From Selenomonadaceae bacterium (GTDB lineage Bacteria > Bacillota > Negativicutes > Selenomonadales > Selenomonadaceae), in NCBI GenBank assembly GCA_017518105.1, contig JAFWWC010000035.1, forward strand, positions 1 through 38,236: a stretch of DNA of 38,236 nt, given 5' to 3'. A program made the position numbers and the translations under genes. The stretch's first letter is position 1. Every line of letters starts with the position of its first letter. The notes beneath the pieces are model-generated. The model was not told where the DNA came from, did no database searches, and was given only the letters and a program-made list of their open reading frames with translations. Positions 7,615 to 15,249 of the stretch are shown piece after piece.

Positions 7615-10304
7615 TTCTTTTGGCGGAGCTTTATTATCTTGATGTCAATACGTGGCGATATGAAAATGCGGGCACCGCCGATTCACTCCTAACTACAGGC
7701 ACGACCTTAACTAACCTGCCCGCCTCGCAATCTAAGACGGGCACTGCTTTTTATCAGACTGCCCGTGCTAAATGTTTTGACTTGCCCGCCACTGCCGAAG
7801 TGTGGATTAAATTCGACGTGTACTTCAACGGCTCTCATCGCTGGCGCGCTTACAATGAAGGGAGCAATGGCTCGGCGGGTGTTTGCTCTTATTCAAGTAG
7901 TAGCGCATACGATTTTGGTTTGTGGAGCAATGGCAGCAGGATTAAAGACTTCAGCGGCGTGTGTGTAAGGAACACTCGGCAAACGATTTTGCTACACATG
8001 GTCAGCGGCACAAGCAACGGCACTGTCGAAGCGTGGGTTGACGGTAACAAAATTTACACTTACACTGGCAACGTAAATCGCGGAGCTAACTTCGCTAACA
8101 TTTACCTGCAGTCAGACGGCTCAGGTACTTTTTTTTCCAATGTCATTATTTCCAATGCCGAGATTGGTTTAGATGAAACGCTCGCCAATGAAGTTGCAAT
8201 TAAGCCTTTTCTCTTCGCCAGTATTCTGCCCGAAAGATTTATTCCCGCCTCCGAGAAAATTTCTGCCGACACGCAAAGGAACATCAAGAACACGGAGAAA
8301 TTGACGGCGGATTTATTTCGCAAAGTAATTCAGGATGAAAAAATTTCCGTCGACCTTTTGCGAATCGTCGTCGCCGGCGAATTACACATTGAGACCTTTA
8401 GATTTAATACCCTTCGCAAGGTAGGTATCGGAGAAAAATTTTCTGCCGACACTTCGCGCACCATCAAAAATCTTGAAAAGACCGCCGCTGATACTTTCCG
8501 ACAGGTGGCGACGTCCGAAAGAGTTTCCGCAGACGTTTTGCTCAGGATGCGCGATTGTGCCCGCGCTGATACCGAAAGAAAAATCACTCGCTCCGAGAAA
8601 ACCCTTGCGCGGACTGTTATTCGCATTCCTCATATCTTCAATTATTTCATTCAGCCGCGACGTTTGTTATCGAGCAAATTACGCTCTGACAATCCCAACT
8701 CGCTTGTAAATACTTTCAAACAATACGGCGTGACCGCGATTAATATCACGCTCGCCGAGAAAACTCTTTCTGATGATTTTCGGTTTAACATTGTCGTGCC
8801 CGTGAATATTCAGGACACTATCGAATTGAAATTGCTTGACTACGAATTTTCTTGGATTGTCGAAGAGACTACTCAAAGAGACCTTGTTCAAAGCGTTAGG
8901 GGCAAATACAACGTTGACGACCTGCTTTATACTTGGTTTACCGTTAAGACAAAAGATGACGACGCCGACGAATTCGACGAGAATGCCGAAGACGGCGGAG
9001 GATACTTCACGGCACAAAAAATCATTGAGGAGGAAGGGAAAAAACTCGGTTTCGATTCGGACAATATTTTTGTTTCGATTGATGACTTTACTCCGAGCAA
9101 CATTGAAGACGGCAGCGTTATGACTTATGCCGACCTTTTGAACAATCTTTTCGGGTGGACTTCTCGCGTGCCTCAGCGGCAAATTAACGTTTTCATTCGC
9201 GGCAAGAAACTCTATTGCATTCAGCGCGGCAAGGAAGGCGACAACAGCTCTTTTGACATTACCAATCTGCCGCATTCCAGACCGACTATCAATCGTAAAT
9301 TTAATCGCGTGCTTTGCTATAACCCCAATAAAACCGATGACGACGATGATGATGACGATAACAAAAAGCACAAGTTCTCTGGCACATTATTTCTTTCCTC
9401 GCCGACGTTATCCATTTCATACACTTATGCCGGCGGTCTGCTTGTCCAAGAACAGCTTCGAATTCAATCTACAGCTGAAGACGGAAAAATTATGGTGCAC
9501 CAGACAAGCACAAGCTATAGCTACAGAACTCATACAGAAATAAAGACGAGCGGCTCTGAAAGCGGCGAAGAAAAAATTGAAACAGAAAACACATACTACC
9601 TTGAAGCCAAATCAAAACACACGATAGCAAAGGAGATTGAAGGCGATACTACAACAATAACTGAAACTACCGATACAACGAACTATCATTACAAAACCGT
9701 CGGAGACAACGAGCTTTATCTTTTCGCGGAATACGAGAAGTCAGTTACCAAAGAATACGAGAAGGCTGAACCTCTTGATTTTTCCAGTCATAACGATGAC
9801 ATTACGGAAATTAATATCCGCGAAACTCATCACGTGCCTCTCGGCAACGGTTTTTACGCTCAGACCGTTTTTCTTAACGGTCAACCTCAAGGCGCAAATA
9901 TTTCTCAAGGCAAGCCAGGCGGTGCCGTTTCGCCTTACACTGTCGACCGAATTCAGGGCATATTCAATTCGTCGGTGACTATAGATATAGAAAACGAACC
10001 AGAGGAAATCAGCGCGGATACTGATGAATTGTCGCTCATTGTCGATGATTCTTTTCCTGTGCGCGAATCGGCTTTCAAAGACCAACTGAATGAGGATTTA
10101 CGCGCTCTTCATAGGAAAATCGTTGAGACCGTAACTGTTGACCTTATCTCTAAGGTTGATAACGGCGTGCCGGAGATTGAGCATATCGTTGACTTTACCG
10201 ACACGGTTTCGCTCGACGGCAAAGATTATTTCCTCGTGTCCAACAACATTTCTTTCACGCCGAGAAAATTCATTCAAAAATTACAATTGATAAGGTGGGA
10301 ATAA
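7611..10304 (+). CDS. Large tail hub/tip protein with ConA-like domain and SADT-R repeats
   Basis: 897 aa. GTG 7611 overlaps the previous stop; a TTG at 7620 has better spacing to GGGAG (7605-7609), so the exact start is uncertain. Residues about 1-190 are the ConA-like domain shared with the previous gene. Residues about 205-340 hold some eight degenerate repeats of about 14-19 residues with the pattern (E)K.SADT.R.I or V. Residues about 345-900 are the main body: a virion-like beta domain, an acidic D-rich stretch (eight consecutive Asp codons at 9336-9359, residues 576-583), then a long Thr/Glu-rich region and a C-terminal domain ending ISFTPRKFIQKLQLIRWE. Size and place after the tape measure fit a baseplate hub or tail-associated adhesin. 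No peptidase motif is evident. Confidence 0.7.
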   Translation: MILLAELYYLDVNTWRYENAGTADSLLTTGTTLTNLPASQSKTGTAFYQTARAKCFDLPATAEVWIKFDVYFNGSHRWRAYNEGSNGSAGVCSYSSSSAYDFGLWSNGSRIKDFSGVCVRNTRQTILLHMVSGTSNGTVEAWVDGNKIYTYTGNVNRGANFANIYLQSDGSGTFFSNVIISNAEIGLDETLANEVAIKPFLFASILPERFIPASEKISADTQRNIKNTEKLTADLFRKVIQDEKISVDLLRIVVAGELHIETFRFNTLRKVGIGEKFSADTSRTIKNLEKTAADTFRQVATSERVSADVLLRMRDCARADTERKITRSEKTLARTVIRIPHIFNYFIQPRRLLSSKLRSDNPNSLVNTFKQYGVTAINITLAEKTLSDDFRFNIVVPVNIQDTIELKLLDYEFSWIVEETTQRDLVQSVRGKYNVDDLLYTWFTVKTKDDDADEFDENAEDGGGYFTAQKIIEEEGKKLGFDSDNIFVSIDDFTPSNIEDGSVMTYADLLNNLFGWTSRVPQRQINVFIRGKKLYCIQRGKEGDNSSFDITNLPHSRPTINRKFNRVLCYNPNKTDDDDDDDDNKKHKFSGTLFLSSPTLSISYTYAGGLLVQEQLRIQSTAEDGKIMVHQTSTSYSYRTHTEIKTSGSESGEEKIETENTYYLEAKSKHTIAKEIEGDTTTITETTDTTNYHYKTVGDNELYLFAEYEKSVTKEYEKAEPLDFSSHNDDITEINIRETHHVPLGNGFYAQTVFLNGQPQGANISQGKPGGAVSPYTVDRIQGIFNSSVTIDIENEPEEISADTDELSLIVDDSFPVRESAFKDQLNEDLRALHRKIVETVTVDLISKVDNGVPEIEHIVDFTDTVSLDGKDYFLVSNNISFTPRKFIQKLQLIRWE

Positions 10305-10306
10305 TC

Positions 10307-10525
10307 ATGAGTATTCAGAGATTAGCCGATTCACTTAAAGCCGCCGTTGATAAGAGAGTTAGCAACGAGGCTCGCGCCATGCGCGGCACTATCAAGAACG
10401 GCATGTTCGTTTCAGGCGCGAAGTCTTTTCCTTTCAAGCAAGCCGTTGATTGCAGTGTTTTCGAGGGCAGTCGCGTTTGGGCTCAACGCTCCAATAACGG
10501 CAAAGCCATTATCGTGGGAGCTTGA
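10307..10525 (+). CDS. Hypothetical 72-aa tail-region protein
   Basis: ATG 10307 follows AAGGTGGGAATAATC; an in-frame GTG at 10295 overlaps that site and the previous gene, and is rejected. The protein is short and basic, with an amphipathic N-terminus (MSIQRLADSLKAAVDKRVS) and a small beta-like C-terminus that ends NNGKAIIVGA. It is three bases upstream of the next tail gene and likely co-translated. I do not recognise it; a small tail tip or chaperone function is possible. Confidence 0.6.
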   Translation: MSIQRLADSLKAAVDKRVSNEARAMRGTIKNGMFVSGAKSFPFKQAVDCSVFEGSRVWAQRSNNGKAIIVGA

Positions 10526-10528
10526 ATC

Positions 10529-12160
10529 ATGTACAGGGTTACTGCCGAGATTGTCTCTGGCTCTAAAGTTTTCGCAGGCGGTAAATGGCTCAAATGTATT
10601 GGCAACAAGCGCGTTTCTGTCGGCGAGCGCATTTGGACGGACGGTCGCTGTGTTTACGGGCATTTCCAAGAGGCTCAGCAACCGCCCGTTATCACCAGCG
10701 GCGGCGATGAGGCTATTCCTATTCTTGCCGGCAAGCAATGCTACATTTTCTATCGAGACAAGTTACAGTTAATCGGAGAGCTTGATAAAGAATACTCGCT
10801 GATGATTAATGACACGCGCGGCAACGTTCTAATCTATGCAGACACTACTGATTTAAAAACAGCAAAAGATGGAGACACATTAGAATTACTCGTTAGTGCT
10901 AATATAGCTAAAAACGGCAACCGATATTACCTGACACTGCAAAGAAAATTTGACGCAAAAAGTGATAGCGAAAAAACAAATTTCGATTATCTCGACGACC
11001 CATATACTATAAGAATTTGGAAAAACGGTGCCGTGGTTGGTAAAACTCCAACAAAATCATTGAACAAACTCGCTCTATCAAGGTGCCCTACACCTCCTGC
11101 ATACGCAGAATTACACGACCATGATCTCGACATTCTCTCTCTGCTCGCTTTTATTGAAAACGAAAATGACTGGTTTGTTGAACACGTGCTAGATACCGGT
11201 AGAGGCTGTTACTTAGACCAAGATATATTTCTTATAGGACAATACGGCGGACAAAGAGCATATGTATGGGATGAAAGCGCAGGCATTTATCGTCCTCTTA
11301 GTTACTACGTGGAGAAATACGGAGGTGTAATAGACCCTAATACTGGTTTTACGTACAAAATACCTTGGGTTGACCTCTATGTGTGGGACTTAGGAACACC
11401 AATTAAAGGGGAAACATACTCGACTGCTTATTGTAGTGAATTAGCAATTACTACGTCAAACGGAACTCAAGAAATCATGACTTACACTGCTGTGGAAATA
11501 GTAGAAAATGGCAAAACCTTAGCCCGCGCCTCAAATTACAACCTTACTGGCAGCATGATGGCGGGAAAGCCAGTCCACTACAATTATCCTGCAACGGCAG
11601 AAGTGAACGCTTTAGTGGACAAGGCAATACTCCCCTTGCAAGACGGTTTCTATTACACTATGGATGAACTGGAAACATACGAAAGACTGCAAGCATCGAC
11701 CCCGCCAAGCGTAGAATATATATTTGTCAGAAAAAAATTTTTTTCACCTATTGGCAAAGAATTATTTACCATATTTGCTCTCACTCCTACTCGGTACATG
11801 ATAACACGAGTTTCAGACGGCTATTTATTTTACTCTTCCGATAACTTCTACTTCGACGGCGAAATTTATCCAGAAGATACTACATATCCATCAGAAAGTA
11901 TTGACACTGGCAAAAATATGTGGCCTGGGCAAGGTTGTTACCCTGCTTCGTTATACTGCAATTGGGGCTTGTATCTATACAAAAATGGCACGCTGGAATT
12001 AATTTATCCGAGCGTAGACGTTCGTTACACCACAAGTGACTATGGTGTAACGAGCCCGCATTTTCATGTTGTAGGAGGCGAAATAATAAATCAAAGGCTC
12101 CGACCCATGAAAAATTACAAGAACTGGCATAAGCGTATCAAAGAAATAAATTTAACCTAG
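10529..12160 (+). CDS. Candidate receptor-binding tail protein
   Basis: 543 aa, last large gene of the tail module before lysis, the usual slot for the host-recognition protein. The first about 80 residues (GSKVFAGGKWLKCIGNK, VSVGERIWTDGRCVY) use the same GC-richer codons as the other tail genes and probably attach it to the tip. From about codon 100 on, codon use shifts to AT-rich forms (many ATA, AGA and TTA codons) and the protein becomes aromatic- and Tyr-rich, as in exchanged binding domains. No hydrolase signature is seen. It is followed by a terminator (12162-12180). Receptor binding is inferred, not shown by a motif. Confidence 0.65.
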   Translation: MYRVTAEIVSGSKVFAGGKWLKCIGNKRVSVGERIWTDGRCVYGHFQEAQQPPVITSGGDEAIPILAGKQCYIFYRDKLQLIGELDKEYSLMINDTRGNVLIYADTTDLKTAKDGDTLELLVSANIAKNGNRYYLTLQRKFDAKSDSEKTNFDYLDDPYTIRIWKNGAVVGKTPTKSLNKLALSRCPTPPAYAELHDHDLDILSLLAFIENENDWFVEHVLDTGRGCYLDQDIFLIGQYGGQRAYVWDESAGIYRPLSYYVEKYGGVIDPNTGFTYKIPWVDLYVWDLGTPIKGETYSTAYCSELAITTSNGTQEIMTYTAVEIVENGKTLARASNYNLTGSMMAGKPVHYNYPATAEVNALVDKAILPLQDGFYYTMDELETYERLQASTPPSVEYIFVRKKFFSPIGKELFTIFALTPTRYMITRVSDGYLFYSSDNFYFDGEIYPEDTTYPSESIDTGKNMWPGQGCYPASLYCNWGLYLYKNGTLELIYPSVDVRYTTSDYGVTSPHFHVVGGEIINQRLRPMKNYKNWHKRIKEINLT

Positions 12161-12161
12161 A

Positions 12162-12180
12162 CCGCGTAAGCGGCTTTTTT
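12162..12180 (+). terminator. Terminator after tail module
   Basis: CCGC-GTAA-GCGG (12162-12173) followed by CTTTTTT. It lies two bases after the stop of the candidate receptor-binding gene and just before the ribosome site of the holin-like gene. The stem is short, so read-through into the lysis genes is likely. Confidence 0.65.
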
Positions 12181-12197
12181 ATTAGGAGGTGATTCAT

Positions 12198-12452
12198 TTG
12201 GAAGGTGAGCTCTTACTTAAACTGCTGATGAACGTCGGCGCGCCTGTCGGCATTTGCTTTTACACTCTTTACGGCGTCAATAACACCTTGAAAGAGCAAG
12301 ACAAGACTTTCAAGGAACTCGCTAAAGTCATGGATATTTTTACCAAAGAAATTGAGCGCCGCGATTTTGAGCATGCTCACAAAATTGAACGCCTCGAAGA
12401 ACAAGTTCGTGAGTTATCTTTCAAAATCAACGGCTATCAGCGGAAGGAGTGA
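12198..12452 (+). CDS. Putative holin (BhlA/UviB-like small membrane protein)
   Basis: 84 aa from TTG 12198, chosen because AGGAGGTGATT sits directly upstream (a GTG at 12189 is inside it). One hydrophobic N-terminal segment (LLLKLLMNVGAPVGICFYTLYGV, residues about 5-27) is followed by a charged helical, probably coiled-coil tail (ELAKVMDIFTKEIERR, LEEQVRELSFKI). This one-TM plus charged-helix layout matches BhlA/UviB-type holin-like proteins. It is encoded in the same rightward stretch as the GH25 endolysin, about 2.2 kb upstream of it. The remaining doubt is that no other membrane protein is seen on this strand near the endolysin to compare it with. Confidence 0.6.
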   Translation: MEGELLLKLLMNVGAPVGICFYTLYGVNNTLKEQDKTFKELAKVMDIFTKEIERRDFEHAHKIERLEEQVRELSFKINGYQRKE

Positions 12453-12457
12453 TTCCC

Positions 12458-12769
12458 TTGCTTTACAACATCTGCGACGAATTCACCAAAATCACCGAGA
12501 CACGCGGCACCATTCAAAATACCAGTCAATGTTATTCCATTGAAATTTCCGACTCTGCCGAGGCGGGCAATACTTTCCTGCTTTATCCGCTCAATAGCAT
12601 TTCATTCAGCGGCAACGTTTATTTGCGGTGCACTGAGCGCGGCGGGCATGTTCGCGTCAACGTTGTTTCTTTTGTCGTCAATGCGGCGGCTGGCTCTTCG
12701 ACCGGCTCCTCGTCCGGTTTCGATTCCTTCACCGACGCTGACATAGAAGATATTTTCAAAGACCCTTGA
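12458..12769 (+). CDS. Small putative virion protein with acidic C-terminal tail
   Basis: 103 aa from TTG 12458, preceded by AAGGAGTGATTCCC; a GTG at 12449 overlaps the ribosome site. Residues about 1-75 look like a compact beta domain (GNTFLLYPLNSISFSGNVYLR, written here as a description of alternating strands). A Ser/Gly linker (SSTGSSSG) then leads to a terminal DADIEDIFKDP. The same kind of tail (DASDVADIFND) ends the protein at 14107, suggesting a shared docking peptide. Function unknown. Confidence 0.6.
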   Translation: MLYNICDEFTKITETRGTIQNTSQCYSIEISDSAEAGNTFLLYPLNSISFSGNVYLRCTERGGHVRVNVVSFVVNAAAGSSTGSSSGFDSFTDADIEDIFKDP

Positions 12770-12779
12770 GGTGATTTTT

Positions 12780-12860
12780 ATGCCGGTTGCTCGTCCTCCG
12801 CCCGTGGTTTTTTCCGACGCGGATACAGGCTCATTCTTTCTAAGGAGGTTTTTCTCATGA
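12780..12860 (+). CDS. 26-codon small ORF, translationally coupled
   Basis: ATG 12780 follows GAGGTGATTTTT, a good ribosome site, and the reading frame ends in TGA at 12858-12860, overlapping the next ATG (12857) as ATGA. The peptide begins MPVARPPPVVFSDADTGSFF. The AAGGAGG of the next gene lies inside its last codons. It could be a real minor protein or a leader that couples translation. No family recognised. Confidence 0.45.
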   Translation: MPVARPPPVVFSDADTGSFFLRRFFS

Positions 12861-13054
12861 CTTTCAGTCAAAAGCCCACTGCTATCATCTGGGCTAAAGA
12901 TTCCAACGGCGAATTCCATTCCGTCAATGGCATTACTACTGCCGCTACTACCGACGATAACGCCGTTGCTCAGCTCAACAAAATCTTTGCTATCATCGGC
13001 GTTACCATTGTCGCCGACGGCATGCAGAGAATCATCACCGAGGAGGCGAACTAA
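12857..13054 (+). CDS. DUF1659-like small protein
   Basis: 65 aa, ATG 12857 with TAAGGAGG upstream. It resembles the DUF1659 type: a beta-strand pair (TAIIWAKDSNGEFHSVNGI) followed by a helix around TTDDNAVAQLNKIFAIIG and a final hydrophobic strand. Such proteins are typically encoded in pairs with DUF2922 proteins in Firmicutes and in phages; the next gene fits that partner. Biochemical role unknown. In this phage the pair occurs twice (12857/13057 and 13338/13853). Confidence 0.55.
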   Translation: MTFSQKPTAIIWAKDSNGEFHSVNGITTAATTDDNAVAQLNKIFAIIGVTIVADGMQRIITEEAN

Positions 13055-13056
13055 TC

Positions 13057-13335
13057 ATGGCTAAATCCCTTTCGCTCACCTTCGGCTATGCGGGCTCCGA
13101 TTTCACTCGTATCTATACCGAAACCGTTGCCGATAGCATTACTGCCGCTAACGTCAAAACCGCCGTCGACGCCATTAACGCCAGCCTCTCCGCAGGTACC
13201 GCCGACGGCCTCCCCGATTTCTTCGTCGCCGACGACTTCGACGGCACAAACGGCAAATTCAACCGTATCCTCGACGCTACGCTTGAAAACATCAACTCGA
13301 CCGTTATCTATCCCGCTGTTCAGGAGGGTGACTAA
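13057..13335 (+). CDS. DUF2922-like small protein
   Basis: 92 aa, ATG 13057 two bases after the previous stop, ribosome site GAGGAGGCG. A beta strand pair (KSLSLTFGYAGSDFTRIY) precedes a helix (SITAANVKTAVDAINASL), the order seen in DUF2922 proteins. A further about 40 residues (FFVADDFDGTNGKFNRIL and on) are extra compared with the usual 70-aa size. It likely works with the upstream DUF1659-like partner; function unknown. The match is by pattern only. Confidence 0.5.
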   Translation: MAKSLSLTFGYAGSDFTRIYTETVADSITAANVKTAVDAINASLSAGTADGLPDFFVADDFDGTNGKFNRILDATLENINSTVIYPAVQEGD

Positions 13336-13337
13336 TC

Positions 13338-13850
13338 ATGGCTGATACCAAACTCATTGTCACGAGCTCCGATTCCAACAATCAGCTCGTTCAGAAAACC
13401 ATTCCCAACATCAACCCCGACACCGACAATAACGCGCTCAAATCTTTCGGACAAAAGATTACCGCTCTTACCGACAGCACTCTCACCAAAGTTGAGCGTG
13501 TCGACAAAACCAACATCTCCGCCGCTGTGGCAAAACTCACGCCGAGCATTACGCTGGACTCGACCGTCGTTCCTTCCACGCTCACTCGCTCTTTCTGCTT
13601 GAACGGAACAAATCTTCCGATTGACATCGAAACCGACGGCGAACTTTCCATTGTCAACAACGACAACACGACGTGGTGCACAACAATCCGCCTCGGTGCC
13701 GACACCGGCGTATACCGCCTCTACATTGGTATCGTCAACGACCAGACGGCAACGAACGCGACCGCCGGGCACTCCGTCATCGTCGAATCAAAAGAAACCG
13801 ACCGGTACTACGCTGGGCGTTTCGAACTTTTCACGGTATTGGAGGGTTAA
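13338..13850 (+). CDS. DUF1659-like domain fused to a beta-sandwich domain
   Basis: 170 aa, ATG 13338 after CAGGAGGGTGACTAATC. The first about 60 residues follow the DUF1659 pattern (KLIVTSSDSNNQLVQKTI, then DTDNNALKSFGQKITALT, then TKVERVDKTNI). The remaining 110 residues alternate strands and loops, including LPIDIETDGELSIV and GVYRLYIGIVN, as in an Ig-like or carbohydrate-binding sandwich. This looks like the tail-exposed version of the pair in 12857/13057. Codon use is very rich in GCC, GAC and ACC. Function unknown, virion association inferred. Confidence 0.55.
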   Translation: MADTKLIVTSSDSNNQLVQKTIPNINPDTDNNALKSFGQKITALTDSTLTKVERVDKTNISAAVAKLTPSITLDSTVVPSTLTRSFCLNGTNLPIDIETDGELSIVNNDNTTWCTTIRLGADTGVYRLYIGIVNDQTATNATAGHSVIVESKETDRYYAGRFELFTVLEG

Positions 13851-13852
13851 TC

Positions 13853-14095
13853 ATGGCTGACACTATCACTACCAAAAAATCTTTGCAGTTGACGTTGAGT
13901 TATACCGACGGCAGCACAGGCTCCATTATTATTGACAATCCCAAAGATTCTGTCGCCGCCGCCGATATCGACGACCTTAACGACTGCATCGTCAACAACA
14001 ACATTCTCCTCGGCAACTCCAACTCCACTTGCACCGGTATCACCCAAGCCGAATCCATTGAGAATGAGAAAACCAAAATCGAACTTAGCGAATAG
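13853..14095 (+). CDS. DUF2922 family protein
   Basis: 80 aa, ATG 13853 after TTGGAGGGTTAATC. The pattern is that of DUF2922: strands SLQLTLSYTDGSTGSIII, then DNPKDSVAAADIDDLNDCI (the conserved D-(N/P)-P-K-(D/E) turn followed by a helix). This is the best of the four DUF-like matches in the cluster. It pairs with the DUF1659-like gene just upstream. Function unknown. Confidence 0.65.
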   Translation: MADTITTKKSLQLTLSYTDGSTGSIIIDNPKDSVAAADIDDLNDCIVNNNILLGNSNSTCTGITQAESIENEKTKIELSE

Positions 14096-14106
14096 GAGGT
14101 TTCATC

Positions 14107-14421
14107 ATGGCTAATTCCGTTACCAAGGAGCAAGTCAAAGCCTTTGTTCGCGACGTTCGTATCGAATTGGACAGGCGATACGCCGCCAGATTTGCTCCCA
14201 ATTCCACTCTCAATTCCGTTAAAGGCGACATCGGTACCTTGGAAGACGAGGTCGCTAACATTGAAGACAAATTCGACGGCAAATACGTTGAGCAGGTCGA
14301 CGGAAAAGTCCTCAGCTCCAATGACTTCACCGACGCCGATAAGAAGCTTTTGGCGCGCCTTGCCGAGGAATCTAATTCCACCTTCGACGCCTCCGACGTT
14401 GCCGACATCTTCAACGATTAA
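14107..14421 (+). CDS. Small tail-fibre-like protein with acidic C-terminal tail
   Basis: 104 aa, ATG 14107 after TAGGAGGTTTCATC. A helical N-terminus (TKEQVKAFVRDVRIELD) and a coiled segment (VKGDIGTLEDEVANIEDKF) precede GKVLSSNDFTDADKKLL, a motif common in phage tail-fibre stalks (G..LSTNDYT..EK..L). The end (DASDVADIFND) resembles the C-terminus of the gene at 12458. The stop overlaps the next start (TAATG). A fibre attachment or trimerisation role is inferred. Confidence 0.6.
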   Translation: MANSVTKEQVKAFVRDVRIELDRRYAARFAPNSTLNSVKGDIGTLEDEVANIEDKFDGKYVEQVDGKVLSSNDFTDADKKLLARLAEESNSTFDASDVADIFND

Positions 14422-14633
14422 TGGCTAACAACGAGCAGATTAAAGAGCTCCTGCAAAGGTTTCGCAAAGAGCAGGATAGCCGCCTTGCCTCTCATGCAAG
14501 CGCGGGGCTTATGAGTGCCGCTGACAAGATTAAGCTTGATAACATTCAGGTTGATTTTGACAACGGCACTCTGTCCGTTTTTACTTCCAAGGGTATCCTA
14601 ACCTTTGCTGCCATTAGGGGGAATTCTTCATGA
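14421..14633 (+). CDS. Small tail-fibre-motif protein
   Basis: 70 aa. ATG 14421 shares its first base with the previous stop, so translation is probably coupled. After a basic helix (NEQIKELLQRFRKEQDSR) it has GLMSAADKIKLDNI, a hallmark motif of phage tail fibre proteins, then a short beta hairpin (GTLSVFTSKGILTFA). Here the motif stands alone in a tiny protein instead of in a long fibre. The ATG of the endolysin overlaps its stop. Confidence 0.6.
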   Translation: MANNEQIKELLQRFRKEQDSRLASHASAGLMSAADKIKLDNIQVDFDNGTLSVFTSKGILTFAAIRGNSS

Positions 14634-15196
14634 AAGGAATCGACGTTTCAGTTTTCAACGGCGAAATTAATTGGTGCGACGTGAGGGACGCGGGCATTGA
14701 GTTCGTCATCTGCCGCACGGGCTATGGCAAATCAGTGCTTGACGAAACTTTTGCCCGCAATGTCACCGACGCTCACAGCCACGGGCTCATCTGCGGCGCG
14801 TATCATTACTCCTACGCCCTCACTCCTCAGGACGCCATCACCGAAGCTCTCTTCTGCAAGCGGATTATTGAGGAGGCGGGCGTCTTGCTTGAACTGCCCG
14901 TGTTCCTAGACATGGAAGACGACGATGGATATAAATCGCGCCACGGGTTTTCTTTCACGCGACGCAACGTCACAAATATCTGCCGCGCGTTCATCGATTC
15001 GATTCAGCCGCTCGATTGCGGTGTCTACGCCAGCTATTCTTGGCTCACTGATTACATTGATTGGCAGGAACTCGGCGCACCCATTTGGAATGCTCAATGG
15101 AGCCTGCAGGATGACTTCAAGGGTTTCATGTGGCAGTTTACCGACCGCTTTGTTATCGGCAACAAATTTTTCGACGGAAATATTTTGTACAGATAA
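14630..15196 (+). CDS. Endolysin, GH25 family muramidase
   Basis: 188 aa. ATG 14630 overlaps the stop of the previous gene; AGGGGGAATTCTTC serves as ribosome site. This is a complete GH25 lysozyme domain: GIDVSVFNG at residues 3-11 (Asp5), a YGKS segment, GAYHYSYA (56-63), the catalytic FLDMEDDD (Asp94 and Glu96), GVYASYSWL and WQFTD near the end. GH25 enzymes cut the MurNAc-GlcNAc bond of peptidoglycan. No signal peptide and no cell-wall-binding domain are present, a compact form that is more usual for phages of diderm hosts. It depends on a holin for export; the gene at 12198 is the candidate. Confidence 0.93.
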   Translation: MKGIDVSVFNGEINWCDVRDAGIEFVICRTGYGKSVLDETFARNVTDAHSHGLICGAYHYSYALTPQDAITEALFCKRIIEEAGVLLELPVFLDMEDDDGYKSRHGFSFTRRNVTNICRAFIDSIQPLDCGVYASYSWLTDYIDWQELGAPIWNAQWSLQDDFKGFMWQFTDRFVIGNKFFDGNILYR

Positions 15197-15202
15197 AAGT
15201 TA

Positions 15203-15231
15203 AGCCTCTCCCTTTTGTGGAGAGGCTTTTT
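15203..15231. terminator. Strong terminator between converging operons
   Basis: AGCCTCTCC (15203-15211) and GGAGAGGCT (15219-15227) form a perfect 9-bp stem, followed on the + strand by TTTTTCTCTT. It ends the lysis module. On the - strand the run after the stem is TAACTTTT, so it may also stop the leftward repressor operon. Confidence 0.9.
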
Positions 15232-15249
15232 CTCTTACAACGCATTTGC

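Noticed and set aside
8679..9371. 230-codon - strand frame over the tail hub gene, and similar ones at 18211-18897 and 33011-33733
   Set aside because: All are antisense to well-supported + genes in continuous operons and lack ribosome sites.
13357..13860. Ser/Thr/Pro-rich + strand frames overlapping the small tail-associated genes
   Set aside because: Out-of-frame translations of Asp/Ala-rich genes; the chosen frames have ribosome sites and abut each other by two bases.
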